A stretch of 64,000 nt of DNA from Albidovulum sp. (GCA_028823855.1 JAPPFL010000048.1:98922-162921), one strand, 5' to 3'. Counted from the stretch's first letter, positions 46,299 through 56,055 are shown. Notes: generated by a model not told the origin, from the sequence alone. Program-made: numbers and translations.

Positions 46299-47663
46299 AT
46301 GAAATTTGACCATCTTCAGATACTGAAATCGGGAAGCTGGGTTTCGGCATTCGCAGGGGCGGCGTTGCTGGGCGCTTCAGCCGCTGCTGTTTCTCAGGAT
46401 TTCGACTGGAAGCAGCAGAACGGCAGCTCCGTTAACGCTCTGCTAGTCTCGCACCAGTTTGTCGAGGCGCTAAGGCCACTGGTGCCCGAATTCGAGGAAA
46501 TGACCGGCATAACGGTCAATCTCGATGTGCTGGCCGAACAGGCCGCGAACGAAAAACTGCTGGCCGACCTGTCTTCTCGAGCAGGTACTGTCGATGTGTT
46601 CATGACATCGCCCTTGAACAACTGGCAGTATGCGACCGCCAACTGGCTAGAGCCGTTGGATGAGTTCATCGACAACCCGGCCCTAACAAGCCCGGATTAC
46701 GATGTCGGCGATTTCTTTCAGGGTGTCTTGAACTCGAACCGTTGGACCAGGGTGCCGATGCAAGGAATTGGCGAAGGCCCGCTCTGGGCGCTTCCGATCA
46801 ATTCGGAGAGCTACCTGCTGGCCTATCGTCCAAGCGTTTTCCAGGAACTTGGCCTGGAGGTCCCGGAGACCTACGACGAGCTACTGGCCATTGCCGACAA
46901 GCTTGATACGGGATCGGCGGAATTCGGGCTCATTACCCGGTTCGACAAATTCTGGGACTTGCCCTATCTGACCTTCGGCACCATGCTACAGTCCTACGGC
47001 GTAGAAATGATCGATGCGGACGGCAATCTGCAAATCTGTTCGGACGCCAGCGTGCAGGCCACGGATGACTTCGTGACCCTTATCAAGACCGCGTCGCCCG
47101 AGGGCGCCGGCGCTTTCACGTGGTATGAGGCCCTTCAGGGGTTCGCCTCCGGCCAGTACGCTCTTTCGCTGAACGAGGCGGATTTGTTCGCGCCGGTCTA
47201 TCAGGACCCCGAGCAGTCGGAAGTTTCGGATGATGTCGGCTATGCTCCGACTCCGCTGGGGCCGGACGGCACGCGCAAGGCAGGGGCCTGGATCTGGTCG
47301 ATGTCGATAAATGCCGCTTCGAAGAACAAGGACGCGGCGTGGCTGTTCCTAAGCTGGGTTACGTCCAAGGATACGATGATCGCGATGAACCTGAACGGAA
47401 ACATGAACCCGGTACGCGCGTCCGCATGGGAAAGTCCCGACGTGGTGGCGATGGTCAACAGCTGGGGCGAGACGCCTGGGCAATATAGCGATGTGACGGC
47501 GACGATGGCCGAAGTCGCCGCGGTTCGCTTCCCGCCGCATCCGGAGTTGACGCGGATGCTGGATCGTTGGGCGCAGGCTGTGCAAGAGGTCTATTTCAAC
47601 GGAACCGATGCCAGGACGGCGCTTTGCGAGGCGCAAGACGATATTGGGAAAATGTTCAATTGA
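46299..47663 (+). CDS. Sugar ABC transporter substrate-binding protein (family 1)
   Basis: A 454-residue periplasmic protein. The signal peptide SAFAGAALLGASAAAVSQ is clear, with GGGAG 10 bases before the ATG. LVPEFEEMTGITVNLDVLAE is the family-1 pattern, and GLWALPINSESYLLAYR-type and YEALQGFASGQYALSLNEAD segments follow. It heads the operon and is divergent from the GlxA-like regulator, with only about 50 bases between them. Confidence 0.94.
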   Translation: MKFDHLQILKSGSWVSAFAGAALLGASAAAVSQDFDWKQQNGSSVNALLVSHQFVEALRPLVPEFEEMTGITVNLDVLAEQAANEKLLADLSSRAGTVDVFMTSPLNNWQYATANWLEPLDEFIDNPALTSPDYDVGDFFQGVLNSNRWTRVPMQGIGEGPLWALPINSESYLLAYRPSVFQELGLEVPETYDELLAIADKLDTGSAEFGLITRFDKFWDLPYLTFGTMLQSYGVEMIDADGNLQICSDASVQATDDFVTLIKTASPEGAGAFTWYEALQGFASGQYALSLNEADLFAPVYQDPEQSEVSDDVGYAPTPLGPDGTRKAGAWIWSMSINAASKNKDAAWLFLSWVTSKDTMIAMNLNGNMNPVRASAWESPDVVAMVNSWGETPGQYSDVTATMAEVAAVRFPPHPELTRMLDRWAQAVQEVYFNGTDARTALCEAQDDIGKMFN

Positions 47664-47675
47664 ACATCAGCGCTT

Positions 47676-47703
47676 CCGGCCGCGGTTGGTTGACCGCGGC
47701 CGG
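47676..47703 (+). promoter_or_regulatory. Intercistronic hairpin after the binding-protein gene
   Basis: Perfect 11-bp inverted repeat, arms CCGGCCGCGGT and ACCGCGGCCGG with a 6-base loop, just after the binding-protein stop and before the first permease. It has no T-run. Confidence 0.75.
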
Positions 47704-47730
47704 GCGGGTCGCTAGCTCCAAAGCATCGCC

Positions 47731-48630
47731 ATGCATAGTCCTTCGAGCCGCAGGATGTCGGCCAGGACGACTTATCTCCTGCTATTCCTGCCGGCGCTGG
47801 CTATGCTGGCACTCGCGCTCTACCCATTTGTTCAGGGCGTACTGACGGCCTTTTCCGATCGCAAGCTGTATTACGACAGCAGCGAATTCATCGGCTTTCG
47901 GAACTTTATCGACTTGTTCGCGGATGACGAGTTTCGCGATAGTATCTTTAGGACGCTGGCATTCACGGCCGGCGTGATTTTTGTCCAAATCCCGCTCGGC
48001 CTGGGCATCGCGCTTCTGCTGCTAGGGCAAAGCTGGTTCCGGCCGATCCTGCGCAGCACGCTGGTATTGCCGCTTCTGATCCCGCCGGTCGTGGCCGGTT
48101 TGATGTGGAAGACGATGATGCAGCCGCAAAGCGGGATACTTAACTGGCTATTGTCCAATGTCGGCATCCCGCCCCAGACATGGCTTTCGCACGTCGATAC
48201 AGCGTTGATTTCGGTAATTTTGATCGACACGTGGGTGTTCACGCCATTTGCTGCGCTGATCCTGCTGGCCGGGCTGCAGTCTATACCCCCCGAACTGGAC
48301 GAGGCCGCGCGCGTAGACGGGGCTGGAGCGCTATTGAAATTCCGCGCAATCCAGTTGCCCTGGATCGTCCCCTTCATTGTTCTGGTCGCCCTGTTTAGGG
48401 TGACGGACAGCCTTAAGAGCTTCGAGCTATTTTACGCCACGACCCGCGGCGGACCGCTGAACGCCACTCGGACGCTGCATATCATGGCCTACGAGGAAGC
48501 GTTCCGGTGGTCGAGCGTTGGCAAGGCGATGGCTGCGGTCTTCGTACTTTGGCTCATGTCATACTTCATCAGCATGTTCCTGATGTCCAAGTGGCAGCGG
48601 CGATCGGGCGTTCACAATGAAAACGGCTAA
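47731..48630 (+). CDS. Sugar ABC transporter permease (MalF-type)
   Basis: A 299-residue inner-membrane permease with six helices. The coupling loop is ELDEAARVDGAGALLKFRAI. YLLLFLPALAMLALALYPFV is the first helix. It overlaps the next permease by 14 bases. Confidence 0.94.
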   Translation: MHSPSSRRMSARTTYLLLFLPALAMLALALYPFVQGVLTAFSDRKLYYDSSEFIGFRNFIDLFADDEFRDSIFRTLAFTAGVIFVQIPLGLGIALLLLGQSWFRPILRSTLVLPLLIPPVVAGLMWKTMMQPQSGILNWLLSNVGIPPQTWLSHVDTALISVILIDTWVFTPFAALILLAGLQSIPPELDEAARVDGAGALLKFRAIQLPWIVPFIVLVALFRVTDSLKSFELFYATTRGGPLNATRTLHIMAYEEAFRWSSVGKAMAAVFVLWLMSYFISMFLMSKWQRRSGVHNENG

Positions 48631-49471
48631 GTTGCCTGAAAGCGCCGGGCGCGCGCTGGCGCAAGTTTTGTTCATCGGGTTTTTCGTATTCCCGATCATC
48701 TGGATTTTCTTGATGTCGCTCAAGAATTTCCGCGATATCATCTCATACCCGCCAAAATTTCTCTTTTCGCCAACTCTGCAAAACTACCGTGAAACAATTC
48801 TAGGCGCCGAGGGGACGCTGCAGGCCGGCGAATTGCCGGAATATGTCAGGTTCCTGCTGAATTCGATGATCATATCCGGCGGAGCCGTGTGCCTGGCCGC
48901 TCTCCTAGGCATACCCGCCGCCTATGCTTTGGCGCGCGGCGGACTTCCCGGGCGCAAACACATTGCGTTCACCTTCCTTTCCTTTCGATTCGCGCCCGAG
49001 CTAATGATTATCCTGCCGATGTACCTGATCTATACGCAGGTCGGGCTCTATGACACCTATGCGGGAATGATTCTTTCGCATCAACTCATCTGCCTGCCGC
49101 TTGTGATCTGGATCATGATGAGCTTTTTTCAGGACATTCCCATCGAGATCGAGGAAGCCGCCCGGATCGACGGAGCGAACATCCTGCTGACGCTTCGGGC
49201 GGTGATTCTTCCGATTTCGGGACCGGGTATTGCCAGCGCGATGATCATCGCGTTCATTTTTAGCTGGAACAATCTAATCTTCGGGCTGGTCCTCGCAGGC
49301 CCGAACTCAAGGCCCGTCACGATGGGGATTTTGCAAGCGATGACCTTCGATCAGATCAAATGGGGTCTCATGGCGGCAGCGGCTATGGTCTCTGCAGTTC
49401 CGGGAATGATCGCCGCGACCTACCTGCAAAGGCACATCACGCGCGGGCTGACGATGGGAGCGGTCAGATGA
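48617..49471 (+). CDS. Sugar ABC transporter permease (MalG-type)
   Basis: A 284-residue inner-membrane permease. The coupling loop is EIEEAARIDGANILLTLRAV, and FVFPIIWIFLMSLKNFRDII is the N-terminal helix. The stop overlaps the PfkB start in ATGA. It pairs with the preceding permease. Confidence 0.94.
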   Translation: MKTAKLPESAGRALAQVLFIGFFVFPIIWIFLMSLKNFRDIISYPPKFLFSPTLQNYRETILGAEGTLQAGELPEYVRFLLNSMIISGGAVCLAALLGIPAAYALARGGLPGRKHIAFTFLSFRFAPELMIILPMYLIYTQVGLYDTYAGMILSHQLICLPLVIWIMMSFFQDIPIEIEEAARIDGANILLTLRAVILPISGPGIASAMIIAFIFSWNNLIFGLVLAGPNSRPVTMGILQAMTFDQIKWGLMAAAAMVSAVPGMIAATYLQRHITRGLTMGAVR

Positions 49472-50406
49472 CGGAGCTCGACGTTCTTTCCGTCGGCGCC
49501 TGGGCGATCTTTGACTACATCCTGCGCGCCGATCACTACCCGGAAGAAGGCGAAACAGTCGAACTGAAAATGCCTTCGAAGTTGCTGCATACACGGTTCT
49601 TCGGCGATTGCTCGGCAAATCTCGCAGCATCGGCCGCGGCGACCGGGGTAAATGTCGGATTGGGCACGGTGGTTGGCGATGATTTCAATCGCTACGGCTA
49701 TCGCGCGCACCTGCTGGAGCTTGGCGTTGACCTGAGCGGCGTTGACGTACGCAGTGACGCTGACAGCGGGTACAATTTCAACATCTCCGACCACCGCGGT
49801 CGTGGCATGTGCTTTTCGCATTTGGGCGTGGCCGCGGATCAAAGCGACTGGGCGCCGCCGCTTCAGCAAATCGAAAATTCCAAAGTCGTCGCCGTCAGCG
49901 AGAAATTCTCCTCCTACACGCTGGGCACAATCCGCCATGCTCGGGATCGGGGGAAGACGACCGTGATCAATGGCATGGTCGGCACAGCCAATCAGGAGGC
50001 AATGAAGTTCCTGAGGGCGGCAGACTATCTGTTCATTTCGGAAAAGGAGTGCGAGGCTCTGCTTCGTGTTCTGGACATGTCCTCCGCCAAGGACCTGCTG
50101 AAGACCGGTCTGTCCACGCTGGTCGTGACTCGCGGGTCCGAAGGCAGCCGCTGGATCACCGGTGAAGGAGAGTTTCACTGCGACTCTGTCCCCTGTGCGC
50201 GAGTTCAGGACACGACCGGCGCAGGTGATTGCTTTGCCGGAACCGCCATCGGGATGATCGCGCAGGGGGCATCATTGCGGGAGGCCGCCCGAATCGCCGC
50301 CGCCGCCGCCAGTTACGTCGTGGAGAAATGGGGCTGCCAGACCAATTTGGTCGGCCGCGAAAGGGCCGAACGGCGCGCGAAGATCTATTTCGAGAAAGGC
50401 GCATGA
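49468..50406 (+). CDS. PfkB-family carbohydrate kinase
   Basis: About 312 residues, a ribokinase-fold sugar kinase. It starts TELDVLSVGAWAIFDYILRA at the ATG overlapping the permease stop. GDCSANLAASAAATGVNVGL is the N-terminal PfkB motif, and DTTGAGDCFAGTAIGMIAQG carries the catalytic Asp and anion hole. Likely phosphorylates the imported sugar or nucleoside on entry. Confidence 0.93.
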   Translation: MTELDVLSVGAWAIFDYILRADHYPEEGETVELKMPSKLLHTRFFGDCSANLAASAAATGVNVGLGTVVGDDFNRYGYRAHLLELGVDLSGVDVRSDADSGYNFNISDHRGRGMCFSHLGVAADQSDWAPPLQQIENSKVVAVSEKFSSYTLGTIRHARDRGKTTVINGMVGTANQEAMKFLRAADYLFISEKECEALLRVLDMSSAKDLLKTGLSTLVVTRGSEGSRWITGEGEFHCDSVPCARVQDTTGAGDCFAGTAIGMIAQGASLREAARIAAAAASYVVEKWGCQTNLVGRERAERRAKIYFEKGA

Positions 50407-50407
50407 A

Positions 50408-51217
50408 TTGAAAGTAATCGATACTCATATCCACTACGGAACCGACCCGAACGTCGCGGCGCACACCTGTTGCCCGAATCTGATAGCCGGCAGCCCCGAC
50501 AGCGTGATCGACTTCCTTGACAGTCAGAACGCCAGTCACGGCGTCCTCTTCCCGCACGACCGGGTGATGAGCCCGCCCTGGGACGCGGATTACGACAAGG
50601 CGAACACGCAGGTCGGCGAAGCGACATCAAAATACCCCGACCGGATCGCCGGTCTCGCCCGCATCAACCCCGCTTTCGGCGCAGAGCATACCCGGAAACT
50701 GATCGACAAATACGTCGCTGAATGGGGGTGCCGCGGCTTGAAGCTGGTCGCAGGCTACGACTTCTATCGCCCGAACGACCTTTCCGTCGTCGGGCCGATG
50801 CTGGACAAGTGCCGCGAACATGATCTGACCGTACTCTTCCATTCGGGGGATGCGCCGCGCGATCTTCCCTATCTTCAAGCACAGGCGGCAAAAGCCTATC
50901 CGGATGTTCGCTTTGTCCTGGCGCATATCGGTATGCATTCGTTCTTGTGGGAAGCCATCATCGCCTGCCTGGAATACTCGAACATAACCGCGGACATGTC
51001 CCAGGCGTTTCCGTACGACATCAAGACCTTTGTCGCCAATGTCGGGGCTGAGCGGCTGACTTACGGGTCGGACGCGCCGTATCAGTCGACGGCGGTCGAG
51101 CAACTCAAGCTGCGCGAGATCGGTCTGACCGACCGCGAGCTTGAATTGGTCTTCAGAACAAATGCGCAGCGAATCTGGCGGTTCGAGTCCAGCGAATCAA
51201 TTCGGAAGGCCGGTTAG
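50408..51217 (+). CDS. Amidohydrolase family 2 (ACMSD-like) metal-dependent hydrolase
   Basis: A 269-residue TIM-barrel hydrolase. The N-terminal VIDTHIHYG gives HxH, a mid-protein His lies in FVLAHIGMHSFLWEA, and Asp in YGSDAPYQSTAVEQ. The TTG start at 50408 directly follows the PfkB stop. Members hydrolyse or decarboxylate small cyclic compounds, including lactones. In this operon a sugar lactone or similar is plausible. Confidence 0.88.
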   Translation: MKVIDTHIHYGTDPNVAAHTCCPNLIAGSPDSVIDFLDSQNASHGVLFPHDRVMSPPWDADYDKANTQVGEATSKYPDRIAGLARINPAFGAEHTRKLIDKYVAEWGCRGLKLVAGYDFYRPNDLSVVGPMLDKCREHDLTVLFHSGDAPRDLPYLQAQAAKAYPDVRFVLAHIGMHSFLWEAIIACLEYSNITADMSQAFPYDIKTFVANVGAERLTYGSDAPYQSTAVEQLKLREIGLTDRELELVFRTNAQRIWRFESSESIRKAG

Positions 51218-52054
51218 ATGGCCAGCAAGGCAAACATACTCGATGCTCTGACGGGAGTGACAAAGCCCGTCATCGGGATGATTCATGCCCTGCCGACACC
51301 GGGATCGCCACGGGCGCGCAGCTGCAGTATCGACGCCTTGATTGAGCACGGGCTGGCCGAAGCAGGGCGACTGAAGCAGGGCGGCGTCGATGCACTCTTG
51401 ATCGAAAACGCCGGCGACGTCCCCTTCCGGCGTCCGGAGAATATCGGATTCGAAACCGTCAGCGCCATGTCGGTTCTGGGCCGTGCAGTTGTCGACGAGT
51501 TCGATTTGCCGGTGGGATTCAACATAGTCGCCAATGCAGCGAAGGCATCGCTGGCCTGCGCCAAGGCAGCCGGAGCCGGATTCATCCGAGTCAACCAGTG
51601 GGCAAATGCGTATGTAGCCAACGAGGGGCTAATCGATGGCGCCGCAGCCGAAGCGCTGCGCTTTCGAGCTTGGATTGACGGCGATGACATCGCGATCATG
51701 GCGGATGTTCATGTCAAACACGGGTCCCATGCGATCGTGGCCGACCGCAGTATCGTCGAACAAGCCCGTGATGTGGCATTCTTTCAGGCCGATGTAGCCA
51801 TCGCTACCGGCTTGCGCACCGGGCATGCGGCAGATGCAAGGGAAATCTCTCTTATCCGCGAAGGCGGACAACTGCCGACCATCGTAGGCAGCGGCGTAAC
51901 GCCCGAGAATGCCGCCGAGATTCTGGACCGCGCGGATGGAGCCATTGTCGGCGTCTCGTTCAAGGACAACGGGACGATGTGGGATATCACCAACGTGGAT
52001 CGCGTGCAACGTCTGATGGATACAGTACGGAAAATACGACAGGATAGCACGTGA
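51218..52054 (+). CDS. BtpA/SgcQ-family protein
   Basis: A 278-residue predicted TIM-barrel. GVTKPVIGMIHALPTPGSPR, GVDALLIENAGDVPFRRPEN and FIRVNQWANAYVANEGLIDG are the BtpA family signatures. AVIVGVSFKDNGTMWDITNV-like residues end the protein. BtpA was named for photosystem I in cyanobacteria, but in proteobacteria the family recurs with sugar ABC and kinase genes, as SgcQ does, pointing to a sugar-phosphate or nucleoside role. The start follows the previous stop with no gap. Confidence 0.9.
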   Translation: MASKANILDALTGVTKPVIGMIHALPTPGSPRARSCSIDALIEHGLAEAGRLKQGGVDALLIENAGDVPFRRPENIGFETVSAMSVLGRAVVDEFDLPVGFNIVANAAKASLACAKAAGAGFIRVNQWANAYVANEGLIDGAAAEALRFRAWIDGDDIAIMADVHVKHGSHAIVADRSIVEQARDVAFFQADVAIATGLRTGHAADAREISLIREGGQLPTIVGSGVTPENAAEILDRADGAIVGVSFKDNGTMWDITNVDRVQRLMDTVRKIRQDST

Positions 52055-53097
52055 GCTCAATCTCGCTATCCGGTGTCAGCAAGTTCTGGGGCGACACGAT
52101 CGGCGTCAAGGATCTTTCGCTCGACATCAAAGACAAGGAATTCCTGGTTCTGCTCGGCCCCTCGGGCTGCGGCAAGACCACCACGATGCGGATGGTAGCT
52201 GGGCTGGAGAAACCAAGCACGGGAACAATCCGTATCGGTGAACGAGATGTCACCGGTCTCGACCCGCGCGAACGCGATGTTGCGATGGTATTCCAGAACT
52301 ATTCGCTCTACCCGCAAATGACTGTTGCGCAAAATATCGGCTTTCCCTTGCGCGCGCGCGGCGTGAAGCGCAACGAGCAACGACAGAAAATCTACAGCGC
52401 TGCCAAGTTGGTGGAATTGTCAGAATATCTCGGCAGGAAACCCGCGGCGCTTTCAGGCGGTCAGCGCCAGCGCGTAGCTCTGGCCCGAGCGATCGTCCGG
52501 TCGCCGGCTGCATTCCTGATGGATGAACCGCTGTCGAACCTCGATGCACGTCTGCGGATCTCGATGCGCGGTCTGATCAAACGCCTGCACCAGGAAGTCG
52601 GGACTTCGACGATCTATGTGACGCACGACCAGCTGGAGGCCATGACTCTCGCCGATCGTATCGTGGTAATGCGAAATGGCGAAGTCGAGCAGATCGGGAC
52701 GCCAAAGGAGATCTACAACAATCCGCGTACGGCCTTTGTGGCAGGATTTGTAGGGTCGCCTTCCTGCAACTTGCTCGATGGCGAGATTGTCGACGGCATG
52801 TTCAGTGCTGAAGGAATCTCACTGGCGGCCCCCTTGAAGCCGGATCGCGGAAAGGCAACTCTAGGGATACGGCCCGAGGCGATATCTCTGGCGGACGGGG
52901 CCGAGGCGGAGCTTCGCGGGACCGTTTTCGCCATTGAAATGACCGGGGACGCAACACTTGTGACCGTTTCCGTGGGAGAGCAACAACTCATTGCCAAGCT
53001 CGACGCGGACTGCACTCTTGAACCTGCGCAGGCCGTAACGCTGAAAACCGGTCCTCGGAGGTTCTTTTTTGAAGGAAAGACCGGCTTGGCGATTTGA
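52051..53097 (+). CDS. Sugar ABC transporter ATPase (MsmX/UgpC-like)
   Basis: A 348-residue ATPase. Walker A GPSGCGKTT, Q-loop VFQNYSLYPQ, signature LSGGQRQRVALARA, Walker B FLMDEPLSNLDA, switch YVTHDQLEA, and a C-terminal TOBE domain. The GTG start overlaps the BtpA stop in GTGA. It closes the seven-gene operon. Confidence 0.95.
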   Translation: MSSISLSGVSKFWGDTIGVKDLSLDIKDKEFLVLLGPSGCGKTTTMRMVAGLEKPSTGTIRIGERDVTGLDPRERDVAMVFQNYSLYPQMTVAQNIGFPLRARGVKRNEQRQKIYSAAKLVELSEYLGRKPAALSGGQRQRVALARAIVRSPAAFLMDEPLSNLDARLRISMRGLIKRLHQEVGTSTIYVTHDQLEAMTLADRIVVMRNGEVEQIGTPKEIYNNPRTAFVAGFVGSPSCNLLDGEIVDGMFSAEGISLAAPLKPDRGKATLGIRPEAISLADGAEAELRGTVFAIEMTGDATLVTVSVGEQQLIAKLDADCTLEPAQAVTLKTGPRRFFFEGKTGLAI

Positions 53098-53692
53098 TGG
53101 AGTCGCATTCTGAATCGAACCAGATCCGGTCACCTCGAAGAGTAAGTGCTCTACGTGAAACCGGGTGGCCGCCTTGAGCCATACTTGGGTGGTACATTGG
53201 CGGATTCCCGCAACGCTAGACAGAAGGCAAGTTCGCCGACATCCGGCTGCGATAACGCTGGCCGATCCGAAGAAGCCAAGAATCGCACGGAGCTGACAGT
53301 CGCTGCCGGGGGATTGCGGCTGACGCTACAATCAGCCGCCTATTCTCGCCGGGCGATTTCCCGCTAAGAGCGGCAATCTTCTGTGGCGGTTAGGTACGTC
53401 TCGATTTCGTGCGCGCCGTCCCATTCCAATATCCGGTTCTTTAGGCTGAACTTCACGAGATAGAAATTAAGAAAACCCCTGCATTTTCTGACCGAATCGA
53501 CCGGATTTCGCCTCTCCAACCTGCCAACTGCATAGCAACCGCCTTTGAAGGATCGATTCCGAGCAGGCTGAACGACCGCTCCTGCTGTTTCGTTGGCCGC
53601 AACACTATGGTCGGGAGGTGCTTGGGGATCACTGGCAACCCCACCTCATTGAGCGTCAGCGTGGCGAGGTCGGCTACGACGTTCCATCCCGG
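53098..53692. other. Intergenic; hairpin at 53316-53339
   Basis: About 600 bases. A perfect 8-bp stem (GCGGCTGA, 8-base loop, TCAGCCGC) lies about 220 bases after the operon stop and could end transcription, but has no T-run. The right part may hold the unrecognised 5' end of the IS4-type transposase remnant. Confidence 0.4.
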
Positions 53693-54394
53693 GTGCGCTA
53701 CACTCAGGGGCTCGCGTCCTGCCTCTACCGGCTCGACACGTAGACGCCGGTGCACTTCTCCCTCACCGCCGACGCGAACGAGAGCGCCGGGGCGCGACAA
53801 GCTCCGCGAGCTGCGACGGAAATGGCCGGGCGGAAGTTCGGGCCGGGCCAAGTCCGGCTCGCCGAGTACGAGGCCAAGGGGGAGGAATACCGCCTCGCCA
53901 CCACGCTATTCGACACCGGCCGCTAAGGCGTCGCCGATCTCTCGGACCTGTGCCACGTCCGCCGGTCGATTGAAGAACCCTACAAGGTCTCGAAGAATTT
54001 CATCGAGGTGGACGATTTCCTCGCCCTGAGCGAGCGTGGCGCGAGGCAGGAGCTCTCAACCCATTTCAACCTGATCGCGGCGACGCGCCTGTTCGCGAAC
54101 GACGGCGACGGCCTACTGGCGCGGATGCAGGACGTAGAAAAGCCGCAATTGGCGGTGAACTTCAAGGACGCGCTGGCCGTCGCGGCGGCGAACCTTGAGG
54201 AGCTTCTGCTGGCGGGGGCCAAAGAGCTGGCGGAACCGGTGTCGCGAACGGCGGAGTGGATTCTGGCGGTGTGGAGCCGGTTGCGCCCGAACCGGTCTTA
54301 CCCGCGTCAATCGATGAAGCCGGTCGGCAAGCGGGCGCGGCGGCCGCGCACGAATGCGAGAGCCCTAAATGCTCGGTCGCCGCCGCCCGCCTAG
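53693..54394 (+). pseudogene. IS4-type transposase remnant
   Basis: A plus-strand frame broken by TAG at 53741-53743 and TAA at 53924-53926. It reads YTQGLASCLYRLDT, stop, TPVHFSLTADANESAG, a divergent middle, EEYRLATTLFDTGR, stop, GVADLSDLCHVRRSIEEPYK, VSKNFIEVDDFLALSERGAR and QELSTHFNLIAATRLFAND. The YxxRWxIEExYKxxK box carries the last catalytic Glu of IS4-family transposases, and the next part is their C-terminal helix. The region between the first two DDE residues is reduced, so it cannot transpose. Base composition is more GC-rich than the flanks. Confidence 0.75.
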
Positions 54395-54520
54395 CGCCTC
54401 GGCGCCTGGCCGCCGAACAGCCCCGCACGTCCGGACGCCGGACCGCCGTGCCTCCGATCCGCCGAACGGAACCTGAAGCCAGAGAAATCCGGACGAAACG
54501 CTACGCCCCAGTTTAGGCAC

Positions 54521-55352
54521 TTACTGCACGATGCCATCCCGCAACTTCTGAATCGCCTGGAAATTCCGCGCCAGACTTGACCCGATTCCGGGGACCAGCC
54601 GCTTCTTGCGGATAATCGTCGCCTTGTCCGAGATCTGGCTGAACGAAATTTCACTGCCAAACCCGTCTTCCTGCTTGGCCTTGCCGATTGAATCCAGAAT
54701 GCGTTGCCGCCGCTCACCGCTCAGCAGCTCCAGCCACCCACTGACGCCGTCACCACGCCACTCGTTCTCAATCCACTGAGCCATCGCCATTTCTAGTCGG
54801 GAGATCAGCGTGAACAACGCTGCACGGACAGGAAGTTGTTGCAGATCGGACAAGCTGACCAGTCCCGCCAACCGGTCACCCGAATCGACGAGCCTAGTCT
54901 GCCGCTCATCAGCTGTCGTCACGAAGTCGATGAAGCTTGCATCGGCCCCGATCACGATGTCTTCGGAAAACCGCGCGAAATCATCGGCGATCGGCTCCAT
55001 CGGCGCATTCCTACCGAATCATCGCGCCGTCCAGTAAACGCCCAGTATGCGCTCCTTCTCGTCCACCATCGGCAGATAGCTGAAATTGTCCGTGTTTCGG
55101 ACCATGATTGCGCTGGCGGTCTCGTCGCACCTGCAGGTCTCCAGATCGTCACGAGGGGTCATGATCATGTCGACAGTGAGTCCGCGCTGCACCCGTGCGA
55201 GCACATCCGGACCAGCACTCGCGAGATTGGCGCAACGTGTCGTTCAGTTTCCCATTCCTCCCAGTGGCTTTCTTGGCCTCCTGCCGCTCCCGCAAAATTC
55301 GTTGCGCTCGGGCTTCGGACAGCTCCTGTTCGTTATCGTAAACCGACCACAT
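54521..55352 (-). pseudogene. CBS-domain protein with a frameshift and an in-frame TGA
   Basis: Read from 55352 the frame gives MWSVYDNEQELSEARAQRIL and the end of an N-terminal segment, then shifts near 55230 into LARVQRGLTVDMIMTPRDDL, NTDNFSYLPMVDEKERILGV and YWTAR, a typical CBS motif pair. A TGA at 55019-55021 interrupts, and the same frame resumes MEPIADDFARFSEDIVIGAD, RLAGLVSLSDLQQLPVRAAL and a C-terminal helical part. So one frameshift and one nonsense codon break a protein of about 275 residues with two CBS domains. CBS pairs usually bind adenine nucleotides. The ancestral role is unknown. Confidence 0.75.
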
Positions 55353-55698
55353 CGGTCCACGCCTGTCCGCGAGTCAAGACGGTTTCCGGCAACACCTCCC
55401 GTTTGGTTGCCCTTGTTGATCCGAATTCATGCAGCCAGCTGCCGAACCCCTCGGCATATCGACATATGCGTTCGGCCGGCGGGTGGCGGAAAGGGATGCC
55501 ACCACCGCCGACTTCACCAAGGCACCGCCTCTTGGCGGACTCGTTCAGGACACTGGTCTTCATCTACCCGGATTCCCGCCCGGTAACTTGAACGAACACC
55601 ACCTAGGAAAACGACGACGACAGTCGCAACTTGTATTTCCCGTCATTCCCATGTGATTCCCAGTGCTCGAAAATGCCTTGGCCTAAAATGAAAAAGCT
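55353..55698. other. Intergenic, nothing recognised
   Basis: About 350 bases upstream of the CBS pseudogene and before the second palindrome. No frame or site is supported. Confidence 0.4.
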
Positions 55699-55722
55699 CT
55701 TGAAAACATTAATGTTTTCAAG
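55699..55722. repeat. Perfect 24-bp palindrome, TGAAAACA copy 2
   Basis: CTTGAAAACATT followed by AATGTTTTCAAG, a perfect palindrome. It is followed by GGGGTTTC and a tRNA-3'-end-like segment, the same order and orientation as at 26141-26217, some 29.5 kb away. Confidence 0.75.
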
Positions 55723-55726
55723 GGGT

Positions 55727-55760
55727 TTCGGTGGTAGCGGGGGCTCGCAACCACCGAGAT
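55727..55760 (-). other. tRNA 3'-end-like segment (possible att site)
   Basis: On the minus strand it reads GGTGGTTGCGAGCCCCCGCT then ACCACC, resembling a T-arm plus acceptor end (GGTTCGAxCCCxCCGCTACCA). No D or anticodon arm can be folded upstream, so it is only a tail. It would be consistent with an integration scar at a tRNA gene. Confidence 0.35.
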
Positions 55761-56055
55761 CGACATTTGATCGCGATTTTGGTCTGAATCGACCTAACCT
55801 GCTGCTCTGAAACAAGGATTCGTATCAGGTGCCCGACTCAGGCGCCAACAGCAACTTTCCAATACACCGGTACGGCCCGGGATTGAACCCGTAACACTAC
55901 TTCGGCCCCTTTCAGGACGCGGTGGCAAAGCGGGTCGGGATGTCAACGAGGCAACGTCGAAGTCATTGATGAGGCAGATGCGACTCTCACAAGCCCTGAT
56001 ACACGATCCAGAGTGCGGCCTAGTGGCTGCTACGGCAACAGCATTTGATACTGCT
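55761..56055. other. Intergenic upstream of HipBA operators
   Basis: About 300 bases without a supported gene. It runs into the two operator-like repeats of the HipBA module. Confidence 0.4.

Noticed and set aside
53316..53339. Rho-independent terminator of the BtpA/PfkB operon
   Set aside because: The 8-bp hairpin is real, but it has no T-run and lies about 220 bases after the stop.
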